Positions 1 through 13,188 of a stretch of DNA of 64,000 bases are shown one piece after another. The position numbers and the translations under genes are program-made. This DNA is from Ancistrus triradiatus. Taxonomy: Eukaryota; Chordata; Actinopteri; Siluriformes; Loricariidae. Within the stretch, counting starts at the first letter, position 1. Each line of letters begins with the position of its first letter. The notes beneath the pieces are model-generated. The model did not search any database. It was given only the letters and a program-made list of their open reading frames with translations, and was not told the origin of the DNA. The DNA lies in the NCBI GenBank assembly GCA_025084515.1, contig JAJAGP010000083.1:767665-831664 (forward strand), read 5' to 3'.

Positions 1-292
1 AGTAGCAGAATCTGGCAGCTTCATCAGGATGCCAAGTTGGCTCTACAGTTCAAAGAAGCTTGATAAATAATTGTCTTTTTGGAAGGGTAGCAACCAAGAA
101 ACCATTTTTTCCAGAACAGAGTGAAAAGGTGAAAATGTGCTAAAGCTCACAAAGATTGGAATGAAGATCAGTGGAAAAGTTCAAAGACAAATCAGAGTTT
201 AAAATTTTTGGGTCCAGTCGTCAACAATTTGTCACATATGGTCCAATGTAAAAACAACAAATCTAAAGGTGGCCTAATACTTTTGCACAGCA
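1..292 (+). mobile_element. Tc1/mariner-like remnant, cut by the window edge
   Basis: Bases about 125-185 translate to a degraded transposase piece resembling KCAKAHKDW-EDQWK, a common stretch just before the second catalytic block of Tc1-like transposases. The segment closes with a terminal-repeat-like end at about 265-292 (cctaatacttttgcacagca). No open frame survives. Confidence 0.6.
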
Positions 293-1284
293 CTGAATGT
301 GACAATCCTATAACCAAAAACACAAAAACTGTATAAAAGACGAACCAGTCTCTCCATGCGTCTTCATTTTTCCCTTAGTATCTAAAAGGACATTACGTCA
401 CTGGAGCCATCAGGAAGCCTTGTTGTTTACTTTAACTTTCCTATGCCAACCACACTCGAACCCACTCCAGCAGACCTTTTACACAGACACCTGCTTGAAA
501 TGAGGAGTGTGTAGCAGCAAGCTGCTCTTCAGTCAGACAAGTCATTACAGTATGTACAAACCATTGCTGCTCAGTGGCTGTGTGTGGAAGACCAGCCATT
601 AATCTTGCATGCTGTGCACACATGCCAATGTTGAGAGTTATTACTCCAACACATATTCACACACAAGCCACTCAACCCTGCACTTGAGCTGAAACTCAAT
701 CATTCTCCCTCATTAAAATCCATTCGCAAACCAGACAGCTTGGTAAATGCTTTTGCAAACTCAAAGCAGGTGCAGCGCACACCTGCCCCCATTACATGTG
801 GGTAATGACTCTGTGCTTAACAATGCAAGAATACAAGCAACTTTGAATACAGTCTAACCTCGTCATCACGCCTATATTTGATTCATGGCTATTTTTGACA
901 AGAGGCCAGTTTGACGTCTTAACGACGTCACAAAAAAAAAAAAAATAGACAAAGTGACATTCATACCTGCTGCTGAAGTAACATGTCAATTAACATTTTA
1001 CAATCACATTTATGACGTACATAAACCTACTATTCATTTATGCAAATTTGAGAAATAGTCCAATCTGCGATGAATAACAGACAAGGGCTGTATAATGGGG
1101 GACGAGATTAGACTGTACTTTAGAAACAAGATATATACAGCCAAAGTATCACCCGATTATCATTGTTGACAAACTCCCAGAGAATATCAAGATATAATTT
1201 TTAGTTAACATTGCACACCCCTAGTGGGTTGTGCAATTTGTTTTAGTTTTGCTGTTTTTGGGTACTAGGTTTAGTCAGTGAGTA
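293..1284. other. No gene seen
   Basis: AT-rich sequence without a supported exon or an identified repeat. Short frames at 441-623 and 792-989 look like chance. Confidence 0.5.
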
Positions 1285-2994
1285 CAACCCCTGGCAAAAA
1301 GTATGGAATCACCAGTCTTGGATGAGCACTCATTCAGACATTTCATTTTGTAAAACAAACTCAGATCAAAAACATGATACAATAATAAGGTCATTCCAAA
1401 GTGCAACTTGTTGGCTTTCAGGAACACTCAAAGAAATGAAGAGAAAACATGTGGAAGTCAGTGAATGTTACTTTTATTGACCAAGCACAGGGAAAAAAAT
1501 ATGGAATCACTCAATTCTGAGGAAAAAAAGTATGGAATCATTCAAATTGGAGGTAGAAAATAAGAACACACCCAGTCAATTTTCTTTCCATAAATGGACA
1601 CCTGCCTCAGAGTAGATCTGCTCGTTAGTCTGCAGTTTAAAAACACCTGCAGTCATACACCTTGGAGGGCAGCTGGACGAAGTGGAGTGGCAAGAACCAT
1701 GGCTCCAACAAGAGAAATGTCTCTTGAAACAAAAGAGGATTGTGAAACTTCTTGAAGAAGGTAAATCTTCACGCATGGTTGCTAAAGATGTGGGCTGTTC
1801 ACAGTCAGCTGTATCCAAGATATGGACCAAATATAAACAGCATGGAATGGTTGTTAAAGCCAAGCGTACTGGTAGACCAAGAAAGACATCAAAGCGTCAA
1901 GACAAACAACTTAAGGCCATTTGTCTTGAAAACCGAAAAAGTACTACACAGATGAAGCATAAATGGGAGGAAGCTGGAGCCAATGTATGTGACCGAACTG
2001 TTAGAAAGCGCCTAAAGGAAATGGGATTTCAATACAGAAAAGCTAAAAGAAAACAATCATTGATACCTAAACATAAAAGAACAAGACTGCAATGGGCTAA
2101 GGAGAGGCAATCATGGACTGTGGATGACTGGATGAAAGTTATCTTCAGTGATGAGTCAAGAATCTGCATTGGACAAGGTGATGATGCTGGAACTTTTGTT
2201 TGGTGCCGTTCCAGTGAGATTTATGAAGAGGCCTGCCTGAAGAAAACAACCAAATTGTCACAGTCCTTGATGATATGGGGCTGCATGTCAGGCAAAGGCA
2301 CTGGGGAGATGACTGTGGTTAATTCTCCTATCGATGCACAAGTTTACACTGAGATTTTGTACAGTTTTCTCATCCCTTCAGTTGAACAGATGTTTGGAGG
2401 TGATGATATAATTTTCCAAGATGACAATGCATCTTGCCATAGGGCAAAAACAGTGACACATTCAGTCGATGTCATGGCCTGCAAATAGTCCAGATCTCAA
2501 CCCAATTGAAAACCTGTGGTGGAAATTGAAAAAAATGGTCCACAAGAAGGCTCCGACCTGCAAAGCTGATCTGGCAACTGCTATCAAAGAGAGTTGGCAC
2601 CAAATTGATGCAGAATACTGTTTGTCACTCATCAAGTCCATGCCTCAGAGACTGAAAAGCCGTTATAAATGCCAAAGTGGGTGCAACTAAATACTAGTGA
2701 TATATTTTGAATGGTCTTTTGTGTTATCTGTTTTTCATGATTCCATGCTTTTTTACCTCAGAATTGAGTGATTCCATATTTTTTTCCCTGTGCTTGGTCA
2801 ATAAAAGTAACATTCACTGACTTCCACAATGTTTTCTCTTCATTTCTTTGAGTGTTCCTGAAAGCCAACAAGTTGCACTTTGGAATGACCTTATTATTGT
2901 ATCATGTTTTTGATCTGAGTTTGTTTTACAGAATGAAATGTCTGAATGAGTGCTCATCCAAGACTGGTGATTCCATACTTTTTGCCAGGGGTTG
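1285..2994 (+). mobile_element. Tc1-like DNA transposon, nearly complete, 1.7 kb
   Basis: The element is bounded by inverted repeats of about 250 bp (1285-1540 and 2738-2994) that start CAACCCCTGGCAAAAAGTAT and carry an inner copy of the GTATGGAATCA motif, the IR/DR arrangement of many fish Tc1 elements. TA dinucleotides flank both ends (1283-1284 and 2995-2996), as expected for TA target duplication. The transposase lies between. The arms are very similar, suggesting fairly recent activity. Confidence 0.93.
1682..2690 (+). pseudogene. Tc1-like transposase, frameshifted
   Basis: Bases 1682-2488 encode a paired-like helix-turn-helix (KLLEEGKSSRMVAKDVGCSQ), a GRPRKTS hook, the first catalytic Asp in VIFSDESR and the second in IIFQDDNASCHRA. 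The frame then diverges just after the second Asp and ends. Bases 2469-2690 in another frame carry SPDLNPIENLWWKLKK with the final catalytic Glu and the C terminus. About 15-20 residues between the second Asp and the Glu seem to be missing, so this copy is probably inactive. The N terminus may also be shifted: an ATG at 1699 opens a typical start in a different frame that fails after about 17 codons. Confidence 0.88.
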
Positions 2995-2996
2995 TA

Positions 2997-4763
2997 GATA
3001 AACCAAGTAAATCTGGGACTTTTAGGAGTCTACCACTGCTGGCGCATCCACACCTGGACACATCCTACACGGGTTTTTGGGAGTGCCACATGCAAACTCA
3101 ACGCAAACATTGTGCATCAGGCATTTTTAGAAAACTACAGTGTGAAACAATAACTATATGGCGTGAACAGAATCATAACCATGTGGATCCACATCATAAC
3201 ATTTAGTGGTTCTGAAGTGGCAACCTCCTACTTGTGTGATTTGAAGCAGACGGAGGCTAGCATGCACACACAAGACATCACCGAACGTAGAAAGTTCAAC
3301 ATTATCTTTACACAGAACGCTGGTCTAAAGGGAACTTCAAGTGCAACAAAGGATGTATTAGAAGTCAAGTCAGATTTATGTCTATAGCGCATTTTTTTAG
3401 CAAGCCTCGGCTTACAGCGGCAAGGGAAAAACTCCCTTAACATAAGGAAGAAACCTTGGAAGGACCAAGACTAAAAAAAGGAGTCGGGTTAGATGATACA
3501 TGTAAGACTTAACCAAGTTATCTAATTAATCTATAGTGATCAGTCTATAGTAATAGTTTAAATATACAGAAACTAAATAAATATGAACAGAGAGAACATA
3601 TTTAAACATATAATAATTAAAATAAGTGAAACAAGTGAATCCACCAAGCCGACCTTGTCACTCACATTCTCATTGCTGTAGTTGTTTTACTGGCTTGGCT
3701 TTAAAGGTGACCCCATTAAAGATGTAAAAGATTCACACAAATCTGTAGACTCAAAAATACTGTACTGCAATGCGACTAACACAAACCCAACCCTACATCC
3801 CTGTATGCTCATACTAGGCGTCTTGTATACCATTCATTTAACCAGAGACCGCCCAGTGCCATCAAGTCTCACATCCTGGACTTAGAACAGAGGCTTTGCA
3901 GACAGAGCTTAGCCTCAGACATGTGGGATAAATATGTATGGAAATGAATTCTGGTGCTCCCTGCACTCCATCCTATTCTGCTAAAATTAGCAGTCCTTTC
4001 TAGCTCCTTTGATTCTAGTGCCTGCGCCTGATTCCTCTTGACTTTTTAAAAATAATCTAGGAAACGTCTGCCTGCAGTTCACATATTAAAGCTCTGGATG
4101 AGAATGAAAGAAAAACTTGCCTCCAGAAATAGGGGGACTGACCCTGAACCACCCTAAAGCTGCTAAAAAAGATTTAGGAACGTTTGAGCCAAGAGAAATA
4201 TATCCTCGAGAGCCCTAGAGAGACTGACAAAACGGGGAAGGAATGGTAAATGGACTGACTCTTTAGGCAAATAAACCTACCTAGCATCAAAATTTCTAAT
4301 AATGGGCATCCCATTGCCGCATGCTCAGAAATAAAAATAAAGACACTGATCAAGAGGATCACTAAACACGGAGACCTCCTAAAGGGTTCCCAAGTCTGTA
4401 TTCATAGTCCCTGTGGGAGTGGAAGAGGAGACAAGAGCCATAGTTCATCGCTCTGAGCATGAATGGCTGACCAGTCCTTGACACATTACTGTTAGAGCTG
4501 GTGGTAGACTGGCCCTAAAGAGAGCAGTTCCTGTACTGAGCTAATGCACAGCACAAATGCCCAGAGATGCTTGCAGACAGAGTCACGTTAGTGGTGAGCT
4601 ACAATGAAGAACAAGTCAGGTAGGGGTATTTACTTAACATCAATGTCAGCATCAATGGCTGCTTGCGACAGGAGTGAGGTTATAACAATACTCGCCAAAT
4701 ACACTCACAATGTGGGCAATTTATAGAGCCCAAATTAACCTAATGCATGAAAACCGAAGTACA
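2997..4763. other. No gene seen
   Basis: Only the small repeat at 3364-3485 was recognised. A few short frames have no family signal. Confidence 0.5.
3364..3485 (+). repeat. Dispersed fish repeat, fragment
   Basis: It shares the gtcaagtcag...tatagcgc start and the gaagaaaccttggaaggacc core with 7300-7525 in the opposite orientation. The copy there is longer. Class not identified. Confidence 0.6.
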
Positions 4764-5660
4764 GCTATGCATTTACCAACCATCCAATCAACGTCCGTCT
4801 GCTTTAACAACCAAGATCTTAAAAATTATAATAAATTATGAAAGGAAATAAAAATCTGTCTTTCAACTCTGCGGCCGTACACTGCTGGTCACCTCAACAG
4901 CCAGTCAATGCAGCGGACCCACGGGCAGAGGCGGGAGTTAAAGATTAAGGGCAGAAGTAACTACCTTACTGGTCATGAGTTCACTTGATCGTTAGCTCAC
5001 GTTTGGACTAGAGACTGTTCTAAATCGACTGATGTGTTTAGGGACTATTTGGGCTGATTACTGGTGTTTGTGTGGATGAACTTTTGCTACTCATTTGTAA
5101 CAAATAGTACATGGTGTTCGTAAGTGTATGTGGCTGTCCTATTGTAAGTAGTACTCCTTTGTTGTCCCCCCGCTACCTGTATAGTCCCTCTCACCTTTAA
5201 CTATATAAACTGGTTCACATTCACTCGTTGAGTCTCTGTTTTATCTTGGTGATCTTTGTTGTTGTTCGTAATACTGTCTATCAAAGTAGTTTTGGCTTCT
5301 GTCAAACAAAAGTATTAGGTCCATCATACTTTCTTCTTAAGTGTTACAGCTTTCCCTTACACAGGGTCATAACCATACTTTAAGGTTTTTTGTATAATTA
5401 TTTTAAATTTCCAGAAATTAAAAATGTGACAGCATTAGGGATGCTGTGTAAATGGTAGCGTTCCACTCTCGTTTTCAGCAGTCTCAGTGACATTTATATA
5501 TCATTTGCATGCAGTTGTCTTGTGAAAATACCGTTCATAATCACATTACAGTAGCATAAAAAGGCTTAGTGATTATAGTAACGTCTGGTCAACATCCATT
5601 TCAGATGTCTCCTTTCACAGAACGTAACGCGAGTCATTAAACGGCGAATATCTGTACCAC
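4764..5660 (+). mobile_element. Non-autonomous element, ~0.9 kb family, copy 1
   Basis: It shares long similarity with 30646-31110 (same orientation, truncated) and 51640-52530 (inverted). The ends look like short inverted repeats built on TGCCATTTAAC / GTTTAGCGTGGCA-like sequence. A TATA-like ctatataaactgg at about 5208 is conserved between copies. No frame is conserved. Class unknown. Confidence 0.65.
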
Positions 5661-7299
5661 GAGTAAACCCATGTGGACTTGGGGAAGACGGAGCAAATCA
5701 GTGAGACTTGTGAGAACATAAGGAAATGAGAGAACATCATTATTAATTCATCCAGTCGGTTGTTACCTCACGTCACTGTTATCATCACCATCAAAACGCA
5801 AAGTACTCAACCAGGAACAGTCACTTCACAACTGGCCACTCGGTCAAACCAAATCAAATGGCAAGATCTAAAGAAAAGCTAAACAATTAATCAGATGCTA
5901 GACCACATTTCTACTCACCCTCCGCTGCAGAAATGGGACTGTAAGGCAGCAGGTTGCGAAGGGGCGAAGCAGAGATGGGCTCCGAGTGCACTCCACTCTG
6001 CAGGAGGCCTTTGTCCCTCATTCACTCATGGATCAGTGGCCAAGCGGCATTCACCAGCTCCATCACTAACCCCCACCCAACACTAAGCTCCCGCACGCTC
6101 CTAGCCCAATCCCCTCCTCTGTTCCTACCGTTTGCCAATCATCCACCAGAACAATGCTTAAGTACACGCAAGCGGGACCATTATTCGACGTTGGCAGCGT
6201 TCTTTGGTGCAATCTGAGGCTTCTCTTATGTAACTCAGTTTAAAAGCTACAAATAAACTCTATACTCTACCAACTCTATATACTCTACCAACACCACAAA
6301 TATATTCCAGCTTGATAGCTGTTGATTACACTCTTTTTAGAACATCCACCATGACATACCCCAAATGAACTCAATACAGAACTGATACTCTCAAGTTACA
6401 GCTGAGCAAAAAATGCAAACCGACGAGGCATGATCAAGAATAGTTTTCCCCTCAGGGGGGAAAATCCAGCTCTTCCTTTTGCCAGGATCATTTGCCATGA
6501 CACTAAATGGGACAATTACCCGCCTTGTTGCTGAAGGCCAGCCCTCAATTCCTCCATCTCAAGGTTTGTTGCCACAGCAGCCATAACCATTGAGAAAGGG
6601 GGTTTGGAAGACTTTACAATAGACCCCTCCATTTCCATTCACGTCTCTGTCTACCTTCTAAAATGGGTCCAACAGCGACTGGATGCAGACATAACTCCAA
6701 ATTTCCATACAAATGGGGGGTCACATTGTGACTTCTGCCTGTTTCACGTAAAGAGAACGTAAATGTAATGAAATATACAAAAGCAAGGCTGTACGTAAGA
6801 AATCAAGGTTTTTTTTCACCAAGTCATTTGAAGTTGTTTTTGTACACACAATGATACATTACTTAGTTGTCAGTTGAAAATAGAGTTAAAATTCTGATGA
6901 AGTAGTAATGGGCCAGTGTTATAGATATTTCTAAAATACCTAGAAAGCAAGCATGCAGTACTGAATTGAGGATTCCTGCAATAGCTAACATTCCTGAGCT
7001 CCTATTTCATGGATGGCAAGCCTTTAGAAAGCTGCAATACATATACTACTTTTCCAAATTCTTATCAGTACGTAAAACATTCTTGCCTCTGCCTGTAATA
7101 TATACACCTTAGTGTATAGATACACCTTTGTGAGATGCAACCAAAAATGTACCAAAATACCTGACAGGGATTCACTACCTTAGGGTGTACTCTAATGTTG
7201 ATATGCAGATTTTTTACGTTATTATATTCAATATTTTATTTATCTGTTAATATTTACTTTCTGTTTCATGAAATTATTATTACTACAGACTTATTTGAC
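5661..7299. other. No gene seen
   Basis: Nothing recognised. A short C-rich frame at 5895-6217 shows no motif or splice context. Confidence 0.5.
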
Positions 7300-7525
7300 T
7301 AGATAAAGCCACCCAAGGATGATGGGTCCCTTTTTGAGTCTTGGTCCTCCCAAGGTTTCTTCTTTATAAGAAACCTTTAGATAGTTTTTCCTTTCCACTG
7401 TCGCCGTAGGCTTGCTCAATTTCTGATTGGCCCTAGATATTAGAAGACAATCAAAAATTGTAAAGCCGCTCTGAGACAATGCTCTACTGAAAAAAGTGCT
7501 ATAGAAATAAAGCTGACTTGACTCA
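7300..7525 (-). repeat. Dispersed fish repeat, longer copy
   Basis: Reverse-complement relative of 3364-3485, with the tatagcac start, aaagccgctctgagacaat and the gaaaccttgggaggaccaagactc core. Confidence 0.6.
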
Positions 7526-7781
7526 TATTAGGCGAGCTATACCGTGCCCAAGCACGTTTGACTCCCAAAGTGTGGATCGTTTGACTAGTGTGATCGCTCC
7601 ATACTGTGCCTAGGCGTGGCACACTGAACAGTGTTCAGGCACGCTTGTAGAGGTGGGCTCAGGGCTCAGGGTTCAGTCGAACTTGGGCACAGTACACATA
7701 TAGCTTGATCTCTAACAGTGCCCAACAGCTGCCTCTTCTTATACATGCAGCAAGAGTAAATGAAAATTGGTGCATTGCACA

Positions 7782-7819
7782 ATAATAATAATAATAATAA
7801 TAATAATAGTAATAATAAT
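7782..7819. repeat. (TAA)n microsatellite
   Basis: About twelve trinucleotide units with one interruption (tag). Confidence 0.95.
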
Positions 7820-8569
7820 TTGTTAAGGCCTATGAGAGAACTGTGTGTCAAAATGGCTGCAAAAACGCCACAAATTAAGTACAACCATAAGGTCCATAAA
7901 GCATGTATTCTCCTCCACAGACAGTAGCACCGTGATGATGCAAGTGTGATGATGTCACCATACAGCTCCAGAAATCTGTGCATTCCAGGCACCCTGCCTG
8001 GCTGGATGCATGTTCTAGAGATGAATGTTAGGTCAACATGTTAGGTTTCATGTAGGTTTCATCAGGTTTCCAATAATGTCCCAGTGTGTTTGTGTGCATG
8101 TGGGATTAGTTTGGGATTAAGTGGGTATGAAAATGAATGAATGAATGAATGGATGATTTTCATACTTGATCATGATTTTCAAACAAGGTTCTGTAGTAAT
8201 TGGCTGTTATAGGCTTGCAGTGCCCATATGGCATCAATATAATCTACTTATGTCTCCATTTACGCAAGAGCAAGAGTTTTAAAACATCTGGTGAACTATT
8301 TCAGATATCTGATGTACAAAATCTTGCAGAAATGGAGAAAGATAAACACTGCACTCCACACACCAGGCCCCAGTCCAAATGCTCAAAACAGTTTTGTCCA
8401 TTACCCAGTTCAGAAAGTTCTTCATTCAGTGTTATCTTTGATGATCCAGGTGTGTTCAGAGGACCCTGGAACTATGTAGAGTTATCTCTACAGAGAATCT
8501 CTGCCACAAACTGCTCAAGTCAGTAGGTCCCAAATATGTTCTGCCATGCCCCCCTTTTGTGGATAAGAA

Positions 8570-8995
8570 TAGAATGGTACCTCCGTTCTCAACCATCTTG
8601 GAACTCGTCGAATTCGGATCTTGACTCATTTTGACTAGAAAAATGTGTCTCGGTTCTCGTCGTTTGCTCAGTACTCTGGGCACTTGCCACTTGTGAGTCA
8701 ATCCGTGCAACTCATTTTAGCCAAAACTCAATTCAAGTTTCAGAACACAATGTTTCAGATTTGCTCAGAAGATCTCCACTATTTTTATTGTGCTTTACTT
8801 TATTTTTACATCAACAGTACTATACTACATGCTACTTTGTCTACGTGCAAATAAGTCCTTGAGTCCTAAAAAGTTTAGTTTATAAGAGCCAACCCGAAAG
8901 CCCAACGACTGAACTGCATCCTCTAGAACACAGGCCACAGTTAGCTTAGCAGCTATGCTAGTGCCCTGGGTTCACTTTGGGAACCACTGCCCCAG
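8570..8995 (+). mobile_element. TGGTACCTCGG-type non-autonomous DNA element, partial
   Basis: It starts tggtacctccgttctcaacc and continues with the ttttgactagaaaaatgtgtctcggttctcg stretch shared with copies at 20657, 51114 and 62385. The right terminal repeat is missing. Confidence 0.6.
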
Positions 8996-10704
8996 GTCAA
9001 CAGTTGAGATACTCACAGATTTTAACTGAACTTTACTAATTTTTACTAATCTGAATTGTACAGGTTCTACCATTTCCTCAATAAAGCCACACTGAAGCGG
9101 TGACCATCATTCATGAATTTCTTCATGTATGCTGCTGTAACTGGCCAGATGTGCTTACAGGCCAGGTTACATGCTACCATGGCACTGTTAACCATACTAA
9201 AAAGGAGCACTGCACTCATTAAACAAACATAGCTCAGCCATCTGTGGCCCCTTCAATGCTCTTCTTCTCACTTCCTCTGGACTAAGACTGAGAAAACAGA
9301 AGACTGTTAGTCCTGCTGCTTTGCTGGAGTGTAAAATCGTCTGCTGTCTTCCTAAATTAAGTTGTCCTGTAACTTAATCTCTCTTATCTCACTGTTGTAT
9401 TTGATCTTGCCCATCCATAAAATTCTTTATGACTGAATGAATCATGTCTCCACTTGAAAATTGTCACAGGTCTGCATCTTCTCATGGTTTTCATGGGTGT
9501 TACTCCCATTTTGGAACATAAATATTTTCGGTTATCCCAATGTAACAATCCGTCACATTCTTGCACAGTAATTGCCCATATATTTCTTACCCTACTTAAA
9601 GTCTTTACTAATCCACAAATGACTAGTGATCAAAGGAAGAGATTTAAATCGCATTATAGGTACAGAGCCAAAGGGTCAAAGAATATAAATGAGTGCAAGA
9701 GAGAGAGAGAGAGAGAGAGAATAAAATAAACAAGAAAGGATAAAAACAACGAGAGTGACATGTATAAAGAGCCTCCTAGCAGTAAAAACTAATAGGACAC
9801 ACATGCATTTGACAACCTCTTTATTAGTTTCATATGCATGCCTCACTCCCTTGTCTTTCCCTCCATGAGGTGTAATTGTGGTCTTATGTAATGCCAATAC
9901 CAAACAATATTGACGCACAATGGACGAAAACACTGAATCAATCTAAGTGCATCCAGACAGGATCCTTGCTTCACATCACAAATCCTGTAACCCTCATCTA
10001 TGATTAAACTTCAGCTTCCCCTTAAGAAACAGTCAACTGCTGAGCTAAACACTCAGACCAGACAGGGAAGTGGTACAAAAACAGATCACAACCGAATAAA
10101 AGCAGCACAAAGAAAACTTTCCCCCAAATGCTACACTCCTATTTTTAACTACACAAACCTACAACATTATACATGGAAGTGGATTTCACAGACGCAGTAC
10201 CAAGCGTACATCGCAGAAAAAAAGCTTGATGTCACAAGACACCTCACCCACATAACATCACAGCCAATCTATTCCAGTAGTTACACTAGACCCGCATCAT
10301 CTGTATGTGATCGAACAGAAAAGCAGCTGCGTTGCAGCCAAAATCTCTCCACGCATCAAGTCACTAGGCACCCTAATGAGCCCATAGTTTTTTGGTTCAG
10401 CAACTATTTACACCAGCTCATCACGTACAGGAGATGAATCACAAGATGGTGGAAGTCACAGAGCGTCTCACTATTCACTGATGTGCATGCCGTAAGCTAT
10501 GACTTTTTATAGCTTTCCAGTCAGTCTCTCTGCATGCATGAAACTTTTATGAAGGGTTTAAGCAAGACATTGGGTTTTGTATGCAGCCAGAGTTTTCACA
10601 AAGGTTAAGCTATTGTTTAACTCTCTAACATCACTGATTAGCATAGAAGGCTTTGAACGTTCAGTCCTTCTCTGTTATTAAAGCTGTTTGCTTTTCCACT
10701 AGTG
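8996..10704. other. No gene seen
   Basis: Contains a (GA)n tract and a 145-codon frame at 10000-10437 without recognisable domain. Otherwise no signal. Confidence 0.5.
9700..9721. repeat. (GA)n microsatellite
   Basis: About ten uninterrupted GA units. Confidence 0.9.
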
Positions 10705-10853
10705 GGACTGTGGTAGCCTAGTGGTTAAGATGCTGGACTCTGGACCAGAAGGTGGGCCTTGAGCAAGGCCCTTAACCCACAGTTGCTTGGATTGTAAGAC
10801 TGTACCAGTTGTAAGTCGCTCTGGATAAGGGCGTCTGCTAAATGCTGTAAATG
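10705..10853 (+). repeat. tRNA-derived SINE, internal deletion
   Basis: Its head is gtggtagcctagtggttaag (box A-like) and its tail is gataagggcgtctgctaaat. About 50 bp, including the box B region, is missing compared with 15713-15907. Confidence 0.85.
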
Positions 10854-11295
10854 TATCCAAAAAGCAACCAAAGACCAACTATTGGCGATAAGAAAACCAT
10901 TTTGATAGTCAAATAATCTGTCAATTATTGAAAGGAATAATCGATTATTCGGACTATGAATTGCTGAATTACCAAATAACTTATGTAGTTATCAGGCTAT
11001 ATTACATTTAGGCTGTTTCATGTGTTTGTTAACTAATAATGAAGTCAAAGATGAATACCGTGTTCACAATTTCACTGTGTTAATGAACTTTCCTGCTAAC
11101 ACAAAAGATAAATGAGATTTTATCCTGTCAAAATGTAAAACCAACGATGTGCAAAGTAGCAGCAGTAAAATTGAACAAAACCAAACCAGTAAATCAGTAT
11201 TCCCAGCCAGAAACGTTCAATTTCGGCAAAATGGTGGCAAACTTGTCCTCTATGATCAAATAAATTTCAATTATTTTGTTTCAATCCACCTGTAG

Positions 11296-11727
11296 CCTCG
11301 ACATTAAGACGATCTTCTTCTTCTTCTTCTTTTGGCGTCTCCCTTTATCAGGGGTCACCACAGCGAGTTAAACGTTTCCACCTCACCCTGTCCTCCACAT
11401 CCTCTACTCTCACCCCAACTTCCTGCATATCTTCATTCACCACTACCAAATAACTCCTCTTTGGTCTTCCTCTCCGTCTCTTGCCTGGAAGCTCCATCTC
11501 CAACATCCTCCTACCAATATATCCACTATCCCTCCTCTGCACATGTCCAAACCATCTCAGTCTTCCCTCTCGAATTTTGTCTCCAATTTTCCAACCTGTG
11601 CTGTCCCTCTGATGATCTCATTCCTAATCCTGTCCACCCTAGACACTCCTAAAGAGAACCTCAACATCTTAAGTTCTGCCAACTCCAGCTCTGCTTCCTG
11701 TCTCTTTGTCCTCGACATTAAGACGAT
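11296..11727 (-). mobile_element. RTE-type LINE 3' end, 5'-truncated, with 18-bp target-site duplication
   Basis: The minus strand encodes the last part of a reverse transcriptase ORF (RRDSGYIGRRMLEMELPGKRR, then EDRVRWKRLTRCGDP and stop). It then runs into a 3' (GAA)n tail, the ttcttcttcttctt run at about 11314-11330. The insert at 11314-11709 is flanked by identical cctcgacattaagacgat (11296-11313 and 11710-11727). The tail and C-terminal sequence fit RTE-clade LINEs; the exact subfamily is not determined. Confidence 0.88.
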
Positions 11728-13039
11728 ACAATGTTTAAAACTGTAAATGTTAATGGCTACGTGCATCTCCATTCCAACTCCATTAACGATTTACAGACAA
11801 TTTTCCAACCTGATTAACAATAACAATAAGAACATGCATTTCGAAATAGAAAATGTTACAGCTCATATCATGAAGTAGGACGGCTTTTAACATCAGATAA
11901 CTAATGCCAACGTGTTTGCTCTTCACATGGAGGATGTGTTCCCATGCCAACTAAGGTTGAATTTACAAATAGTACAACTGACATCTGTTGAGGTGAAATG
12001 CCCCAACCCTTGAGTATTTTGTTCTCGACTGCCACCGCACTTTTATTAAATCTCCAGTAAGTGGTAATGTAAAAACATTCCTAGTTAGAGCGGGAAACAC
12101 ACATGACATCACCGACTAGTTGGCAACTAATTTCATAGTAGGTTTTAGTCGAGTAAGCCGATTAATCGTTGCACCCCTAATGAAAAAGAATGAACGTTTG
12201 AATAAGCCATGAGTGCTCGGACATTGGGCACACATTAAATGATCTATACACACACATGCATAATGCTAAACATTCAGGTTTTATAACTGTTTTATTTATT
12301 ATATAATAAAAAGGAGGGGCTAATAATGCCATTAGTTCACCGTCTCAGTCTCAGGGTCAGGGCACACTGGTGCACTAACAAAGCAATACAACCTAAGTGA
12401 CATATTCCATTTCCCTTCTATGGGCTAGACAGCATTTGAACAAAACATGAACCCGTGTACTCTGACCAAAGAAAAAAAAGCTTCTTTGAACATACAGCTG
12501 TTATCATGGTCCAGATCTTGGTCATGTGTGATGGCAGAAAGCGGTACACAAAGCATTTCTTGGTTCCAGATACAGAAAGGCCCATTAAGAGCAACTCCAT
12601 GGCACTTTGCACATTATGATGTACAGTGGATACTACTGTGATTTATGATGAAGTGGTGCCTGGCTCAGAGAGGTCCACAGAACATGCAGAGATATTTTAA
12701 TCTGCAGCGTTCAAAGAAAAACAAGAGGAATGCCTTCAGCTTGCATGAGACGCTGCGTTTGCCTCAAATACCACAAGACCATAGATCTGTTTAGCTGTTG
12801 CATGCAATTGTATTGGGAATTCCCCAACGCAAAATATCATTAGAGCAAAGTCTAGAGATAGCAAACAGAGTCAACAACATCTGAATCTAAAAAGTATTAA
12901 AATATACAAAGTATTTATACAATACATTTACAGTTAAGCGCTGTTATATATTCCAGTACTCACGTCTGCGTCACTGTTACCATGTGTTGGCCTTATTTAG
13001 AACTGCTGTTCATCAAGCACCATAAGGAAGCTTAACTTT
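11728..13039. other. No gene seen
   Basis: AT-rich. No exon with matching splice sites and no known motif. Confidence 0.5.
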
Positions 13040-13188
13040 GACATTTAGTCATTTATCTGAGGCCCTTATCCAGAGCGACTTACAAATGATCCTACAAGAC
13101 AAGCAGTTGTCTTGCCGAACCTTGCTCAAGGACCCCAGAGTGGCAGCTAGGTAGAGGTCCACAGTCCAGTACCTTAACCACTAAGCCC
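13040..13188 (-). repeat. tRNA-derived SINE, diverged
   Basis: Inverted copy with ttatccagagcgacttacaa and cagtaccttaaccactaagc. First of three adjacent copies. Confidence 0.8.

Noticed and set aside
7782..7819. CRISPR-like or regulatory repeat array
   Set aside because: A simple TAA microsatellite; no spacers.
10000..10437. 145-codon plus-strand frame
   Set aside because: No recognisable domain, no signal for splicing or start context, composition rich in Thr, Gln and Ser as from AC-rich DNA. Likely chance.
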